From contig JAYMGJ010000284.1 in NCBI GenBank assembly GCA_037178675.1, positions 1 to 64,000 of the forward strand: DNA of 64,000 nucleotides. Reading direction: 5' to 3'. Below are positions 1-11,700 of this stretch, in pieces. Below the pieces are notes generated by a model. That model was not told the DNA's origin. It saw nothing but the letters and a program-made list of their open reading frames with translations, and ran no database searches. This DNA is from Scleroderma bovista. Its lineage: Eukaryota > Basidiomycota > Agaricomycetes > Boletales > Sclerodermataceae. The position numbers were made by a program, and so were the translations under genes. Each line of letters begins with the position of its first letter. The stretch's first letter is position 1.

Positions 1-1832
1 TGAACGCTCCGAGGCATAGATGCCAGACAATAGTATCTGTATTCTGAAGAAGACTGAAGGAAGTACATCGAACGAGTGTGACTATTTATACTGTGCTACG
101 GAGGGATTCGGAGCGATGACATGATTGAATGTTGATATGTGCATGAGCAGTTACTTCAAGACAGTCGGCCGAGTGTGAACGTTAACATTGAGCCATCACA
201 TACCCCCCTTCAAGGGCACATAGTACCCCTCATTCTTTTAGTCGCACCCTTCATATCTACGTTACTTTAGTAGCTTGCCCGTTTATAGAGATGCCATCTC
301 CGAACAAACCAGATATCCTCGAGTTCATCAGCGAGGAGAGGCGTGCTGGGATCCGCGATGGAACCTTCGCGAGAACGTTCAGGAGAAGATCCAGGGGGGC
401 GACGAAGAGTGCGCTCAGGGGACAGACTCAAGATGAACGGCGAACCCCGTTCTCGTACTAGCAGCACGACTTCCACTAGTCCGTGGTGCGCGAAGGCCCA
501 TGCGCTGGTGCTTATCCTCTCGCTCATCGTAAGCCCTCTTCTCCAATTGATCCATCCACAATACTTCCAGGCCATCTTGCGTAGAGCGTTATCCCCTTCG
601 TGCGTGATCTTACGGCTTCCCATCTTCCCAAAGGGACCTGAGGTCCACATCTAGTCACAACACTTCCCGGACAGTGAGCGAGCGGGTGTCAGCATCCCAG
701 GCTATGGAATCGGACTCCAGTCCCTCGTACTGGACAGAAGCGAAAGCGGCGGCGGCGAAGTCGACATCCCTGTCGAACGCGCTCTTCATATCCTCCAAAG
801 GTCTTTATAGGAAGTTCCCTTTTGCGCAATTGATGTTCTAGAGTAAAGAAATCATGGATCTGTTCTTAATGGTAGCTTTCATACACCGTCCTTGGTGACG
901 ACGCGGACGTTTCGTTGTCGAGGTGGATGAACTCGGCAGGGGAATCGGCGGGATCTCCAGCGTTCATCACGAAACAATCGAGGTGGTAAGGTTGTCGTTT
1001 AGTTTTGCGACTAGGGGGTGTGTGCGCTAGGCGCTGTGTACGAGCGGGGCGACGATGCTTCTTGCAGAATCGGCGCCCTGGAGATGCCTTTGTCCTAGGT
1101 GAAACGCGGTGCGTGGATGGATGATCCTCGCCTCTTCTTTAACTCCCGCGTCGTCCCCTGGCTCTCGGTGCGGCCGCGTATCGTCTGGTGGCTCTGTTTG
1201 ACCCAGCGCCTGAGGTCCGTTGGTTGGCTCGTCGAAAGGGATCTGTGAGGACATATCACAGACGATTGCCTCAGCGGGCAATGTTGCGGTCATCGTTTCA
1301 ATGAGATGGTACGGTAGTACCACCGTGGTAGCTTGATGCCGAAGCGGAGTGTCGCTCCTGCGTGTCCTGATGGACAGGGCAATATTTGTTAGAGCGACAT
1401 ATGCACTATGCAACATACCCGGCTGCCACGTCGAGCTCGTCCTCCACCCGCCAACAACACTCCGGCCGCCGCCCCAAATCCAACTTTGTCACGCGCACGA
1501 TATCCAATAATATGGGCTTGGCGACACCGGTTTACTCCCTACTTCCTCTCGGAGATAACGATCAATCGACATAGCTAGGAAGCACACAGCTTTTCCAATT
1601 ATTAGGGTTCCCCCATGTTTGGCCACTGCACAATAGTAGTGGCCTCTAAGTGAGCGGCATCATAGGATCTGGAGCCAAGACGAGGTGGCAACTATGCTGC
1701 GTGGGGACTGCCTCCGAATCTGAGTACTGAGTCACAATCTGAGGCGCTTCACTCTTGGCCTTCGTAGTTCACACTCACATCACAAGTATGTCCGGTTCCG
1801 TGCAACCATGACTCGTTCAAGTCTAGGCTATG
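1..1832. other. Left-edge stretch without a recognisable gene
   Basis: No protein family is recognisable on either strand. Three short open stretches look weakly coding-like: 291..461 (+), 56 codons, Arg-rich near its middle; 655..789 (-), 45 codons, Ala/Asp-rich; and 1027..1416 (-), 129 codons, rich in Pro, Asp and Glu. None joins a neighbouring exon through a convincing splice pair, so they may be decayed gene ends or chance. The last few hundred bases act as the upstream region of the kinase gene that follows. Confidence 0.35.
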
Positions 1833-1839
1833 TATATAT
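1833..1839 (+). promoter_or_regulatory. TATA-like box of kinase copy 1
   Basis: A TATATAT run lies 70 bases before the chosen start codon. The sequence between it and the start is closely matched upstream of kinase copy 2, so the proximal promoter and leader were duplicated with the gene. Confidence 0.4.
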
Positions 1840-1908
1840 GGCGATCAACGGTCTGAACTTCATATCGCATTGAACACTCTGCTCCATCACCTCGGACAAC
1901 TTGCCACC

Positions 1909-3132
1909 ATGTCAAGCATTGCTTCCACCAACGACACGCTAGCCACAGAAGCTGGCATCCAAACCTACTTGCAAAATACTTCATTTGCTTCACATACCGT
2001 CAACTTACTGAGCAGAGGGTTCGCCAACTGCACGTACAGGATCCATCTCCATGCGCCTATTGATGGGATGTCGACCTTCGTCCTGAAATACGCAGCACCA
2101 TTTGTGTTGACATTAGCCAACACCACTCAGATCCAGGTCTCCACGGAGCGTCAGGTATTCTTCCACTCATCCCAGCTGTGTTAAAAATTGTCCACTCACA
2201 TGGTAATCGAACAGAGACTTGAAGTGGAGGCCCTTAGACTGGCCCGTAATATTCCCAGGCTGGATGATGACAACATCGTGACAGCTCCTGTTGTGCGTTT
2301 CTTCGACGAGGAAGCCCATGTGATGATCATCGACGATGCCGGATCGGATACACGTACTCTGAAAGAGACGTTAATCAACGAGACCTTGCCTGGGCCTTTA
2401 CTTGAGGACATCGGGGCCGCGCTCGGGCGGTTCCTCAGCCACATACATGGGTGGAACGAACATCCGGACGTTGACCTAAACCTGTTCGCAAATAATGAAG
2501 TTGGGAAGAGGATCTCGGCCTTCGCGACGTACGATCGCCTCGTCTCCACACTAACAGGTGGAGACAATGATATTCCTCACCTTCAGGATCCTTGCCTAGA
2601 TGTTCCAGAGGAGAAGTTAACGATCGTCTCAAAGCTGGCAGAGACGCGGACAAAGGAGATCTGCTCCTCGACAGTTGTCATGACCCATGGCGACTTTTGG
2701 CCAGGGAATATCATGGTGTCACTGCGACGGGGAGCGGATGGCGAAATCGAGGCTCTGGATAAACTGTACGTCATAGATTGGGAGCTGGCAAAGACAGGTC
2801 TGCCGGCGTTGGATTTGGGCCAGCTCTGCGCGGAGCTTTATCTCATTGCGAGGTTCCACCCACATCGTGAAGAGTCCGCCAAAACCACAATCAGGTCTTT
2901 CCTCTCTGCATACAAGCAGACTCGGAGTAGAGCGATAGACACTTCAACTGCACGTGTTGCATTGGGTCACATAGGTGCGCATTTGGTGGCATGGGTCCCT
3001 CGCATTACGTGGGGCGGTCGGCAGGAAACAAGGGATGTGGTTCAGGAGGGCGTCGAGTTACTTGACTTGAGCTGGACGGGTTCAGAGTCATCGTTATTAG
3101 ATAGCATTGTTAGACCGCTACTTTCTGGGTAG
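1909..3132 (+). CDS. APH-fold phosphotransferase family kinase, copy 1
   Basis: Predicted small-molecule kinase of the aminoglycoside phosphotransferase / methylthioribose-kinase-like superfamily, probably cytosolic; the substrate cannot be told from sequence. Two exons, 1909..2154 and 2215..3132, joined by a 60 nt GT-AG phase-0 intron, give 387 aa. The start sits in a good context (gccaccATG) and is shared with copy 2. The Brenner-type catalytic loop is HGDFWPGN (His240, Asp242, Asn247). The metal-binding motif is IDWE (Asp270), followed by a Leu/Cys-rich C-lobe with AELYLIARFHP. The N-lobe has the FVLKYA strand whose Lys should contact ATP. All core residues are present, so activity is expected. 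Fungal genomes carry many such genes, often for detoxification or salvage; that role is inference. A highly similar copy starts at 5859 and a dead one lies at 12498..14210. Confidence 0.85.
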
Positions 3133-3606
3133 ACCAGAGTGGTTATTACGACTCGGGAAAGATTAAAATGCCCTGTTTGCGGCTACGTGAAAGTCGTTTT
3201 CACTACCGACGCAAATATAGTGGTAAATATATTGACCATTCTTCTCTGCCTTTCCGATTGCATCATCTACCAGACGAATACTAACGATGAATGCAGTGTC
3301 TTATTACTTTATGGACCTTCCGTTACTCGAAATGCCACCTGCGTCGGCAGAACCCTTGCATTGGATAAGACAGCCAAATTCTCTTTGGAGACTAGGGAGT
3401 TGATCTACTACGGCCGTGAAGGGTGTTGACCACATATATGCACAGTGATCCAAGGGCGTGGCAGCCTGCAACCGCAAAGATCGCCAACCGTACAGTACAG
3501 TCTACAGCTGTTCATTTTCATGTCGCATGTTGTAAGAAACATTGATCGTCCACTGAACGTATCAAACTTCTATCGCGATAATAATAAGAAAGGATCCCCT
3601 GTTACT

Positions 3607-3765
3607 GCAAGATATCTGGTCACTGGTGGTCACGCTTTTATTGTGAGTAGCTTTACTTCCTCTCATGGAGCACTGCGAGACATGGTGCTACTTCTTGAAC
3701 GGCTCTCTTGTGGCGAAAGCACTGATCGATCGTGGAGATTTTGTTCGTCTTGTGGATATCAGTCT
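3607..3765 (+). pseudogene. NAD(P)-binding epimerase/dehydratase 5' fragment
   Basis: The N-terminus of an extended short-chain dehydrogenase/epimerase is readable: a strand ending in LVTGGHAFI (TGGxxFI nucleotide-binding loop) at 3607..3642, then GSLVAKALIDRGDFVRLVDI at 3701..3760, the helix and second strand of the Rossmann fold. Between them lies an intron-like 58 nt beginning GTGAGT but ending in AAC where AG is required, so the acceptor is lost. No further domain follows. It is a truncated, decayed fragment of a gene from elsewhere. Confidence 0.6.
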
Positions 3766-3948
3766 ATCATCTGCATTCTGCGAGTGCGCAGTTAGGGTTA
3801 TCGTGCATGAAATATTCGCGCACAACAAGCGGACAACGCACAATTACCAGTGTACCACAGCTCAGAAGTTATGGGTCCCCTCCCGGCCCCGGGCCGGCCT
3901 GGGGAGACGGACCCGACCTTTACGACACAGCCACGCCCTAAGGGTGGG

Positions 3949-4110
3949 CTGGAGTCTTCCGACACCATCAATAACATCAAGGCCAAAATCCAAGACAAGG
4001 AGGGGTGAGTGGAATCAGCTCCGATTTCAAAAGCATGTCCACTGATATGCTAGACAGCATTCCCCCAGACCAGCAACCTCTGCTACCGAGAATGGGAAAC
4101 ATCGAAGGGA
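3949..4110 (+). pseudogene. Ubiquitin gene fragment with intron
   Basis: Residues matching ubiquitin from Glu18 (ESSDTI, then KAKIQDKEG) occupy 3952..4004. A GT-AG intron-like gap runs 4005..4057, and the coding sense resumes as IPPDQQ at 4058 in the right phase. After that the match decays. The N-terminal 17 residues and the LRLRGG tail are missing, so this cannot make ubiquitin. The intron argues for DNA-level capture of a gene piece. Confidence 0.7.
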
Positions 4111-4479
4111 GGTCAAGATTGCCATTAGAATCACAAGGTTTCGAGTGTGATTAAACAGAACGAACGAAAATCTCACATGAAAAATCCAGTAATATCACCT
4201 ATGATAGTCATGCATGCTGCCCAGGCATTTCCCTTGGGTCGTTGGGAGGTATGGAGGGTATCAACAATGAGGACACGATTGAGTACTTGGACTTCACATG
4301 GTGTCAGTCGACTCGTTGATACGCGGAAACGTTCGGTACGCACCAACATTGATAGAGAAATCTATACAATAGATAGCAAGAATAGCGAAGTAGGTTGTAA
4401 GAGCATCGTTCTGCTATACGTTCTATAGGTGAGCACGCGTAACGCAGTCAATTGAAGACACACACAGAAAGCGAGCCTA

Positions 4480-4758
4480 AGCTTGTAAATATAGACGCGA
4501 CAGGTCGAGTATAGACAAGGAGGAGTGTTGCACAAAAACAGAGCACCGTGCCAACGAGGATGAAGGGTCGGTGTCGGCCGAACCGTGATTTGCAGTTGTC
4601 CGCAAGAATACCTGCAAGACGACAATAATGAGGCTGGGCACATGGGACGCGCACCAAAAGCATACCTATAAGTGGTTGGACAATGAGGCCCAACAGTGGG
4701 CCAGCGGCCATAGAAGACTTGGATATTAAACCAAGTGAGACCACGTATGGGGAGGCTT
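4480..4758 (-). pseudogene. Sucrose/alpha-glucoside-type MFS transporter fragment
   Basis: The minus strand reads a stretch typical of fungal GPH/sucrose-type major facilitator proteins: a loop ending in SLGLISKSSMA, a membrane helix ending IVQPLIG, then ADNCKSRFGRHRPF, the conserved cytoplasmic loop between helices 2 and 3, and another hydrophobic helix ending in TRPVASIFT. A GT-AG intron (4612..4665) splits PLIG from the loop. Only two or three of about twelve helices are present and the frame stops on both sides. Confidence 0.6.
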
Positions 4759-5394
4759 AGAACATGAACACAGCGAATTTGACGAGTGAACCATACTCAG
4801 AGGACATTTCAAGAGACCAAAGGACACCTACACCAAGGTGTCCGACAGTGAGGGGCTGGCATACGCGCCGTCCATGAAGGCCCCAGTATGCGAGCATCCC
4901 CAGCAAAGCGGCGCTCTACAACATCGTCCTCGTACATTGACAAGGCTCGTGGGAATTTGGTTGGCAGCTGAACAACTTGCCTTTTAAGGCGATGTAGGGA
5001 AAGATAATAGCATGCAGAATCATTACTCAAGTTCGCTTTGGCTTTGGATCTACGGACGGTTTGTTCTGCTGTGATTTCGAGTTACTGCCTTTACCCGATT
5101 CGCACTAGTCTCATCCAGCTCCTTCAGCCGGTCGTCCTCTGCAAACAGTTCAGCACTAGTACGAGACGCTTTTGGCGTCGAAATTACACAAGAGATGAGT
5201 CGTGGATCGGCCTGAACAGGCTCTAGTAAACACTACAAACTCCAACTACCTATGTCTTGAAATCTGTTTAGCCGGTTTTCAACGAGTGCGCCCTCACACC
5301 ATACTCTCCACCCAGTTCCCTTCGCAGGTCCTGAGGTCCAACCTCCTCCCCACCTCCGGACCTTGTTGCAACAAGAAGAACTTGTCGATGACGA

Positions 5395-5555
5395 GGCCGA
5401 CTCGAATACCTTGTTCAATGGATGGGTTTTCCTCGTGAGGAACGCGAGTGGAAAACGACCGCCAAGCTCAGTCATGCGAAAGGGGCCGTTGCGGACTTCC
5501 ACTGCCTTCATCCTGCCAAACCTCACCCTATGCCCACCATAAAACTTCGTTTCTG
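5395..5555 (+). mobile_element. Chromodomain end of a Ty3/Gypsy (chromovirus) polyprotein, remnant
   Basis: The plus strand encodes a chromodomain-like end: LEYLVQWMGFP, then REEREWK (a W-x-G-F/Y-P-x-E-x-x-W pattern) and a helix ending AVADFHCLHPAKP. This is how fungal chromovirus Pol proteins end. Integrase, RNase H and reverse transcriptase are absent upstream and the flanking frames are closed, so it is a relic. An ordinary chromodomain protein is less likely because of the C-terminal FHxxHPxKP tail. Confidence 0.6.
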
Positions 5556-5823
5556 ACGTCTCAAGAATCTCACAATCCCGAATCCAATTCCCCGTTACTA
5601 TTCAATTTGGAAAACGGTATATTCGAACACGTCGAACGTCAATGTGACAACGAAGAGTGGTTTGACGCGCTGGAGCAACAACCTTGAATCGCGAGACGTG
5701 ATTCTTGGGATGGGGTAATGTTACGAGCGCCTACTTTTCTGGGTCCATGCGCGCTGCGTAGTTAATTTCAAATACGTTTCGTCATATGTGTCTGAACTTC
5801 ATATCACATTGAACACTCTACTT

Positions 5824-5830
5824 TATAAAA
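5824..5830 (+). promoter_or_regulatory. TATA box of kinase copy 2
   Basis: TATAAAA sits 29 bases before the start codon of kinase copy 2. Copy 1 differs here and relies on a more distant TATATAT, so the two copies may differ in expression. Confidence 0.4.
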
Positions 5831-5858
5831 CTTGAACAGCATCGGACAACTTGCCACC

Positions 5859-7079
5859 ATGACAAGCATTGCTTCGGCCGACGACATGCTTGCCACAGAA
5901 GTTGGCGTCCAAACTTACCTGCAAAATACGACGTTTGCTTCACATACGGTCAATCTACTGAGCGGAGGGCTCACCAACTTCGCGTACAGGATCCATCTCC
6001 ACGCGCCTATTGATGGGTTGTCGACCTTCGTCCTGAAATACGCACCTCCATTAGTAGCATTAGCCAACAACACCCGGATTTGGATCTCCCCAGAGCGTCA
6101 GGTATTCTTCCACTCATCCCAGTTGTGTTAAGGGTTGTCCACTCACATGAGAATCGAACAGAGACTTGAAGTGGAGGCCCTTAGACTGGCCCGCAATATT
6201 CCTAGGCTGGACGACGACAACATCGTGACAGCTCCTGTTGTGCGTTTCTTTGACGAAGAAGCCCATGTGATGATCCTCGACGATGCCGGATCGGACACAC
6301 GTACTCTGAAAGAGATGTTAATCGATGAAACCTTGCCGGGGCCTCTACTTGAGGACATCGGGGCCGCGCTCGGGCGATTCCTCAGCCACATGCATGGGTG
6401 GAACGAACATCCGGACGTTGACCTGAGCCTGTTCGCAAATAATGACTTTGGGAAAATGATCTCGGCCTTCTTGACGTATGATCGACTTGTCTCCACACTA
6501 ACAGGTGGAGACAATGATATTCCTGATCTTCAGGATCCTTGCCTCGATGTTCCGGAGGAGAAGTTAGTGGCCATCTCAAAGCTGGCAGAGACGCGGACAA
6601 AGGAGATCCGCTCCTCGACAATTTTCATGACTCATGGCGACTTTTGGCCAGGGAATATTTTGGTATCACTGCGACGGGGAGCGGATGGTGCAATTGAGGC
6701 TCTGGATAAACTGTACGTTATAGATTGGGAGCTGGCAAAGACAGGTCTGCCGGCGTTGGATTTGGGCCAGCTCTGCGCAGAGCTTTATCTCATTGCGAGG
6801 TTCCACCCACGTTGCGAGGAATCCGCCAAAATCACAATTAGGTCTTTCCTGTCTGTATACAAGCGGACTCGGAGTAAAGCGATGGACACTTCAACTGCAC
6901 GTGTTGCATTGGGTCACGTAGGTGCGCACTTGGTGGCATGGATCCCTCGCATTACGTGGGGCGGTCGGCAGGAAACAAGAGACGTGGTTCAGGAGGGCGT
7001 CGAGTTGCTTGACGTGAGCTGGACGGGTTCAGAGTCATCATTATTAGATAGCATCGTTAGACCGCTACTTTCTGAGTAG
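5859..7079 (+). CDS. APH-fold phosphotransferase family kinase, copy 2
   Basis: Same family and structure as the gene at 1909: exons 5859..6101 and 6162..7079, a 60 nt phase-0 intron at the homologous place, 386 aa (one codon shorter in exon 1). HGDFWPGN and IDWE are intact. Substitutions against copy 1 are scattered and mostly conservative, and the C-terminal half is nearly identical, which points to a recent duplication or gene conversion. No stop or frameshift is visible, so it should be functional. The 60 nt intron and the leader are also conserved between copies. The substrate is unknown. Confidence 0.85.
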
Positions 7080-8178
7080 AATAGCCACGATCTGGCAAAT
7101 ACTCTGTAGATGGATACAAGGGCAGGCTTAAAGCAGGAATACTGTAATATGTAGTTGGCAGTATAATTTAATCTCAAACGAATTTCTTGCAGGGTTTGAA
7201 GGAAACTCATCCAGACGGTAGTGAATCCGGGAGAGGAAATGAGGAGCCACTGGATAGGAAGGTTTTCGTTAGATGGTACAACATTCCTAGCCATCCAGGA
7301 AGACCAAAAACTGGGGGGTTGAAGGCAATCTTTCAAACACAATCGACGGCCCCAGTTCATGTCTTCTTCTCTCGGCCTCATTGCTTGCGGCTTTAAAAGC
7401 AAGACAGTGCACAAATGTCCTTTAGAGCACTCAAGGATAATAGTATAAAGGCACGAACACACCTATCCATCCTGTTGCTCAAAGACCTACCGCAGTTGGC
7501 AACCCAGCACGTGAACCGATTCCACTGAAAAGGTGGGTGGTAATGTACAGTGCTGCCAGGTGTGCTCTGCCTTCATACTCCGATGCGCAGCACAATACGT
7601 GACTGCAGCCCATTTGCAACAAATCAGCCAAATCAACTGAACTTCGGGCCAGTTCCCATCGTAATTTCTAGCCAATATGGAATGATTCTAAAACCCCCCA
7701 AGTTGTCCTCAGGAGATCTTTGCCATCATTTGCCGAGCATTTTTGGATGCGGCTGCAAATGAACGAGCTTGAGGAGCAGCGACTAACGAATGTGAGACGA
7801 CTGACCAGGATTTGAATGTCTTGTGTTCATTTCGTATAAGACTTCCCAAGTTATCGGTATGTCACTCTTCCTGGACAGTGCAAATCCCAGTCACTACATA
7901 CGCCACAGTATGTCCGAGGATATAGTATGTGGTCTCAGGGGCTGTCGACTCCATTCCCCAAGTGGTGGCCGACTACATGGGAAAGCATTGTCCCATGAAA
8001 TAGTGCCATCAGTCCGTCAGAAGTCATGGCCATTTCTGCGCCGTTTCGCTTCGACGGGGAAAGCAGGCAATACGAGGATGCTGCGGTTTCCCTCTGTTTC
8101 CGTAGGTTATACTTTCTATCCGTAGAATTTAATTGATTACATCAATAACGGTCTCCTGATGCCCTACTATGCTCTTTC
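7080..8178. other. Intergenic, nothing recognised
   Basis: Only short open frames are present (for example 7187..7396 + and 7823..8125 +), with no recognisable domain, no linked exons and no repeat boundary that I can define. Confidence 0.4.
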
Positions 8179-8218
8179 TGCGCAGTATGCGCAGCACGCC
8201 CGTAGCTTCCGGACGGGC
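8179..8218. promoter_or_regulatory. Two adjacent inverted repeats upstream of the secreted-protein gene
   Basis: TGCGCA-gta-TGCGCA at 8179..8193 is directly followed by GCCCGT ... ACGGGC at 8198..8218, a 6 bp stem with a 9 nt loop. They end 34 bases before the TATA box of the next gene, the usual place for a dimeric regulator site. Function is inference. Confidence 0.3.
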
Positions 8219-8252
8219 ATGTCGAGCGGGAGGAATTATACTCTAGAAATTG

Positions 8253-8259
8253 TATAAAA
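8253..8259 (+). promoter_or_regulatory. TATA box of the small secreted protein gene
   Basis: TATAAAA lies 67 bases before the ATG at 8326, a normal spacing for a fungal TATA promoter. Confidence 0.5.
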
Positions 8260-8325
8260 GACGAGGAACCATAGCCAAGTATTCCCCCAAGCTAGAATTC
8301 ACCCTTCCGACCAACTTAAAACATT

Positions 8326-8793
8326 ATGTTCAACAAAGTCATCTTATCTGCTGCTGCTGCTGCTTCACTGTTTGCTGCATGTGCCTCTGCGATATGTCCA
8401 GGGTACGACTACGGTATTGCCCAGGCCAACACCGGTGTTTGTAAGCATCAGGAATTCCAACCTGGCTTGGGGACTCTGTGCTAACCCGTATTCCAGGGCA
8501 GATTTTTGATGGCTCCTGCCACGCCATCCAGCAAGTAATGTCGCAAAACCCATGCAATGGAGGTGTGCTTGACTGTACCACTGCGCCGAACTTCACCGGT
8601 CTGCACCTCAACGGGGACAAGTAACTACTTGTTATTTTCTGCTTCATAGCTCGCTGCTAATGCACCTTATAGATACGCCTGTAGCCCCAGCACGAAAGCC
8701 GATTCTTGCGATGGCCATGCTATTCAAGTTTGCGTAAGTGTATCTATAGTCCAATTTGGCAGAGTCTGACAGGATTTCTAGTGCCACAAGTAA
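8326..8793 (+). CDS. Small secreted cysteine-rich protein
   Basis: Four short exons, 8326..8440, 8497..8620, 8673..8733 and 8782..8793, joined by 48-56 nt GT-AG introns in consistent phases (1, 2, 0), encode 103 aa. Residues 1-22 form a clear signal peptide (short basic start, Ala/Leu core, ASA cleavage site). The mature 81 residues hold eight cysteines, spaced as CPGY, a single C in SCHAI, NPC, LDC, YAC, DSC and a final CC followed by HK-stop. An even number suggests four disulphides. The pattern CPGY...NPC...YAC...CC resembles, from memory, a family of uncharacterised secreted proteins of basidiomycetes. Such proteins are often host- or environment-facing, but no role is shown. The gene is easily missed because no exon is a long ORF. 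A TATA box and inverted repeats lie upstream. Confidence 0.75.
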
Positions 8794-11700
8794 CAAGGAA
8801 CCGTCTACAGTTGCAAAGTTGCAGTACCATGAAAGACCTGTACCCCGTTTCCTGAATGGACTATCTCCACTGCACTATTTCTTGCGCAGATAGACAAATA
8901 TTTATATTTACGGCGTGCTGCTATGCTCGAAGTGTGTGGAGCTTTTATTTTACTCGTCCGCAAATTTTTATGTTTTCGACAACCGCCTAAATCACGAGAC
9001 AAGGGTTCGCCTTCGCTGAGCGGCCCAGCGGCTGTGCCCAGACAACACTGTTCCGTCCTGAAATAACCGTTTTGGATCGTCTACCTCGGACTCTTTCTCC
9101 CCTTACCCCTCCCCGTGCCAATTGGTGTCGGACCCTTTCCCATGTCCTTCATATTTGAATATTCGACTTCACAAGCTCACCATCCCCCTCATTAATTCCT
9201 CATACATTCCACACTCGACGATCATTCCCTCGTTCACCGCGTACATATAATGGACGTTGGCAAGAAAATGGATTGAGTAGGTGACAAGGAGGATGGTTAT
9301 GCCGTCTGACTACTCAGTGTCGAGTATTGCGCCTTTTGAAGAGGGATCTGCAAATTGCCGACTGTCAGCTGTGCAGGAATAAGATCGTCTGATAAAGATC
9401 GGTGCGGTGTTCGGTGACACACACAAGCGGAGAGCGGATCGTCGAATATGACAACGTGCGTTGTGCCTAAATCCCACCGATAAGCACATTACACTATAGC
9501 TTCACCTCAACCGCAACCAAATGGAAATGCCGACCAGAAACCGCAGAGTGAGTAGTTTTTCCTGGGCAGACCAAAGTCGAGAAGAAGATAGTCGTTTCTT
9601 CTCGGCTTCTGTCACTGATTTTGGCAGTAAATTCTCGACTCGTCTACGATTACTCAATTCACGTTTCCCAGAACTTCAATTGGCGCATTTCTTGGTAAGA
9701 AATCTTCGACGTCGTCAATGGTGATCCATCTCCATGGACCAGCTGTCCAGGGCGGCTTTGGTTTGAGCTCAACGGGCGAGTTCTGTGCCACCAATGATTT
9801 TCCTTGTGTTCTAACGTTCTTTGACATGTTTGCAGCTATTCTCTCGTCGCCTTTAATGCTTTACACGTTTGAATGCCTGATAGACGCGGTCGTAACGCTT
9901 CCGAAGCCGTTTGCCTCGTCCGTGCACCATCTCACACATGCTCAGGTGAGTCCGGTGCTTCGGTGCCTTCGGTCACCTCTACCTACATGTTCTAAGTTAC
10001 GTCCTGTTCAATTTGAGTTTTCTCGTGCTGTTCGATGCGCTTGGTATGTCTTTGTACCTGCTCGACATCTTCGTATGACTCCCAATGTCGTCATCACATA
10101 TCAACTCAACACACTCAGTGCACCGCCCGGTCTCTGGATGCACCCGCTACACACCCTTGAGTCGTGCTGCTGATGCACGCACGCACGCTTGCAGCGCCAT
10201 CGTCACCATCTAGCTCGACCGACATAGTAATAAGCACCGTAGACTTGTTTGCAGTGTCTACACGGCGCTCGACTGCACGACCTATATTACCAATAGTTTG
10301 GACAGCTCTCCAGGTCGCACCATCGATGTGTGCTCACATGCATGTACCCCCGGTGTGGTCACTCAACTCCATTGGCATGTCTGCAGAACACCTGCTGTCC
10401 ACTGACCGCGAGTCTGCACACATACCCAACATGTTTGATGTGGTACTTTACCAGGACGTATCACTTGTATTGTGTAAGTATGTATCCAAATGTGTTCAAT
10501 AGATGTGTTTAACATCCAAGTAATAATAGTCAGATAGGTTGGGCAAGTTGGGTAGTGACTCTGCCAGACTGGATTGATGTTGAAACTATGGACAAAGTAC
10601 TAATACAGGACTAAATGAAACTTTGCTGGTACAGATTCCAGAATGCACATGAGTTATGATACTAATAGTAACAAGGCATTCTTCGCTTCACTTTGGAACA
10701 TGAGATGTTTGGTTGGGGTCAATGTTGGCCGCGTTGCGGAGCATTTTTGGACAGAAGATGATACTAATCCGATGAGGCTGACAACTGGAGAGTAGGCATC
10801 TCCCCGATTCTTCAAGCTTCAAAAACTGAGGCTGATGGTCTGAGATGAGAGGTGATGGATCTTGACGCTGTCGACGGTGGTTTCAAATATACCGGGAGGG
10901 TCGATTGCACGCTTTAAGGACAACACCGTGGACCAGGCATAACCGGCGGTGGTGTTGTCACAAATCCAAAAAGAATCCCCTGCCTGGCGAAAACCAGCGC
11001 TCCGCAAATGACTCCCCAGTTGATCCTCGACTAATCCTGTGGTTGTGTAAATCATTGGAAGGATCCCCCAAGTTTCAAAACACAAAGCTCACCCAGGGAC
11101 GAATTCCAACCGTTTGGCAGATCATCTTCTACTTTGTTTCGGTTGATCTTGCATGTGATCCCATAGGTACCTGGGGGTCGACCCACAAGTTCAAGGGGAG
11201 GAGCGATGGGGACAAGAGGATCTTCCTGGGCATCCATCGAATAGCTGGATTTGAAATGGTGCAGAATTCCCTCTCCCATATATACCGTCCGCGCAATCAG
11301 ACAAACAAGCAAAAACAGGGGCTATTATGTACAAGGTGCCTCAGGAGCAGCACATGTGAACAGTTTTTTGGGGTGAATCCGTCAGTAGAACCATTCAGTT
11401 TGGGGTTCAGGGTGCACGGAACAACGCCAGTCAGCTGGTAAACAATGAACAACGCATCGGGGGAGCCGTGACTCCAGCGAAGGGACCCCATCGTTCCCAC
11501 AGGTTGGTTTGAACTTAAACTTTGCCTCACACCACATCCAACCGCAACAGATCGTCAACTAGCCAAACTGCCTCAGCTACCACGCCCAATCAACCGGATT
11601 TTGTGGATTCTTGGTTTCACCTCTTCCTACAACTTATCAGCCAGCAGTTCCGCCTCAAGCGCAATGTCCTTTTCTACTGCACCCATGCCATCATGGCCTC

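Larger units (their letters stand above)
3133..5823. other. Spacer between the two kinase copies, packed with gene fragments
   Basis: This 2.7 kb spacer has no intact gene. It holds pieces of at least four unrelated genes, listed separately: a Rossmann-fold epimerase start, a ubiquitin piece, a sugar-transporter piece and a chromodomain from a retrotransposon. Two pieces still carry recognisable introns, so they came from genomic DNA and not from spliced mRNA. The stretches 3133..3606, 4111..4479 and 4760..5394 show nothing recognisable. Confidence 0.6.
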
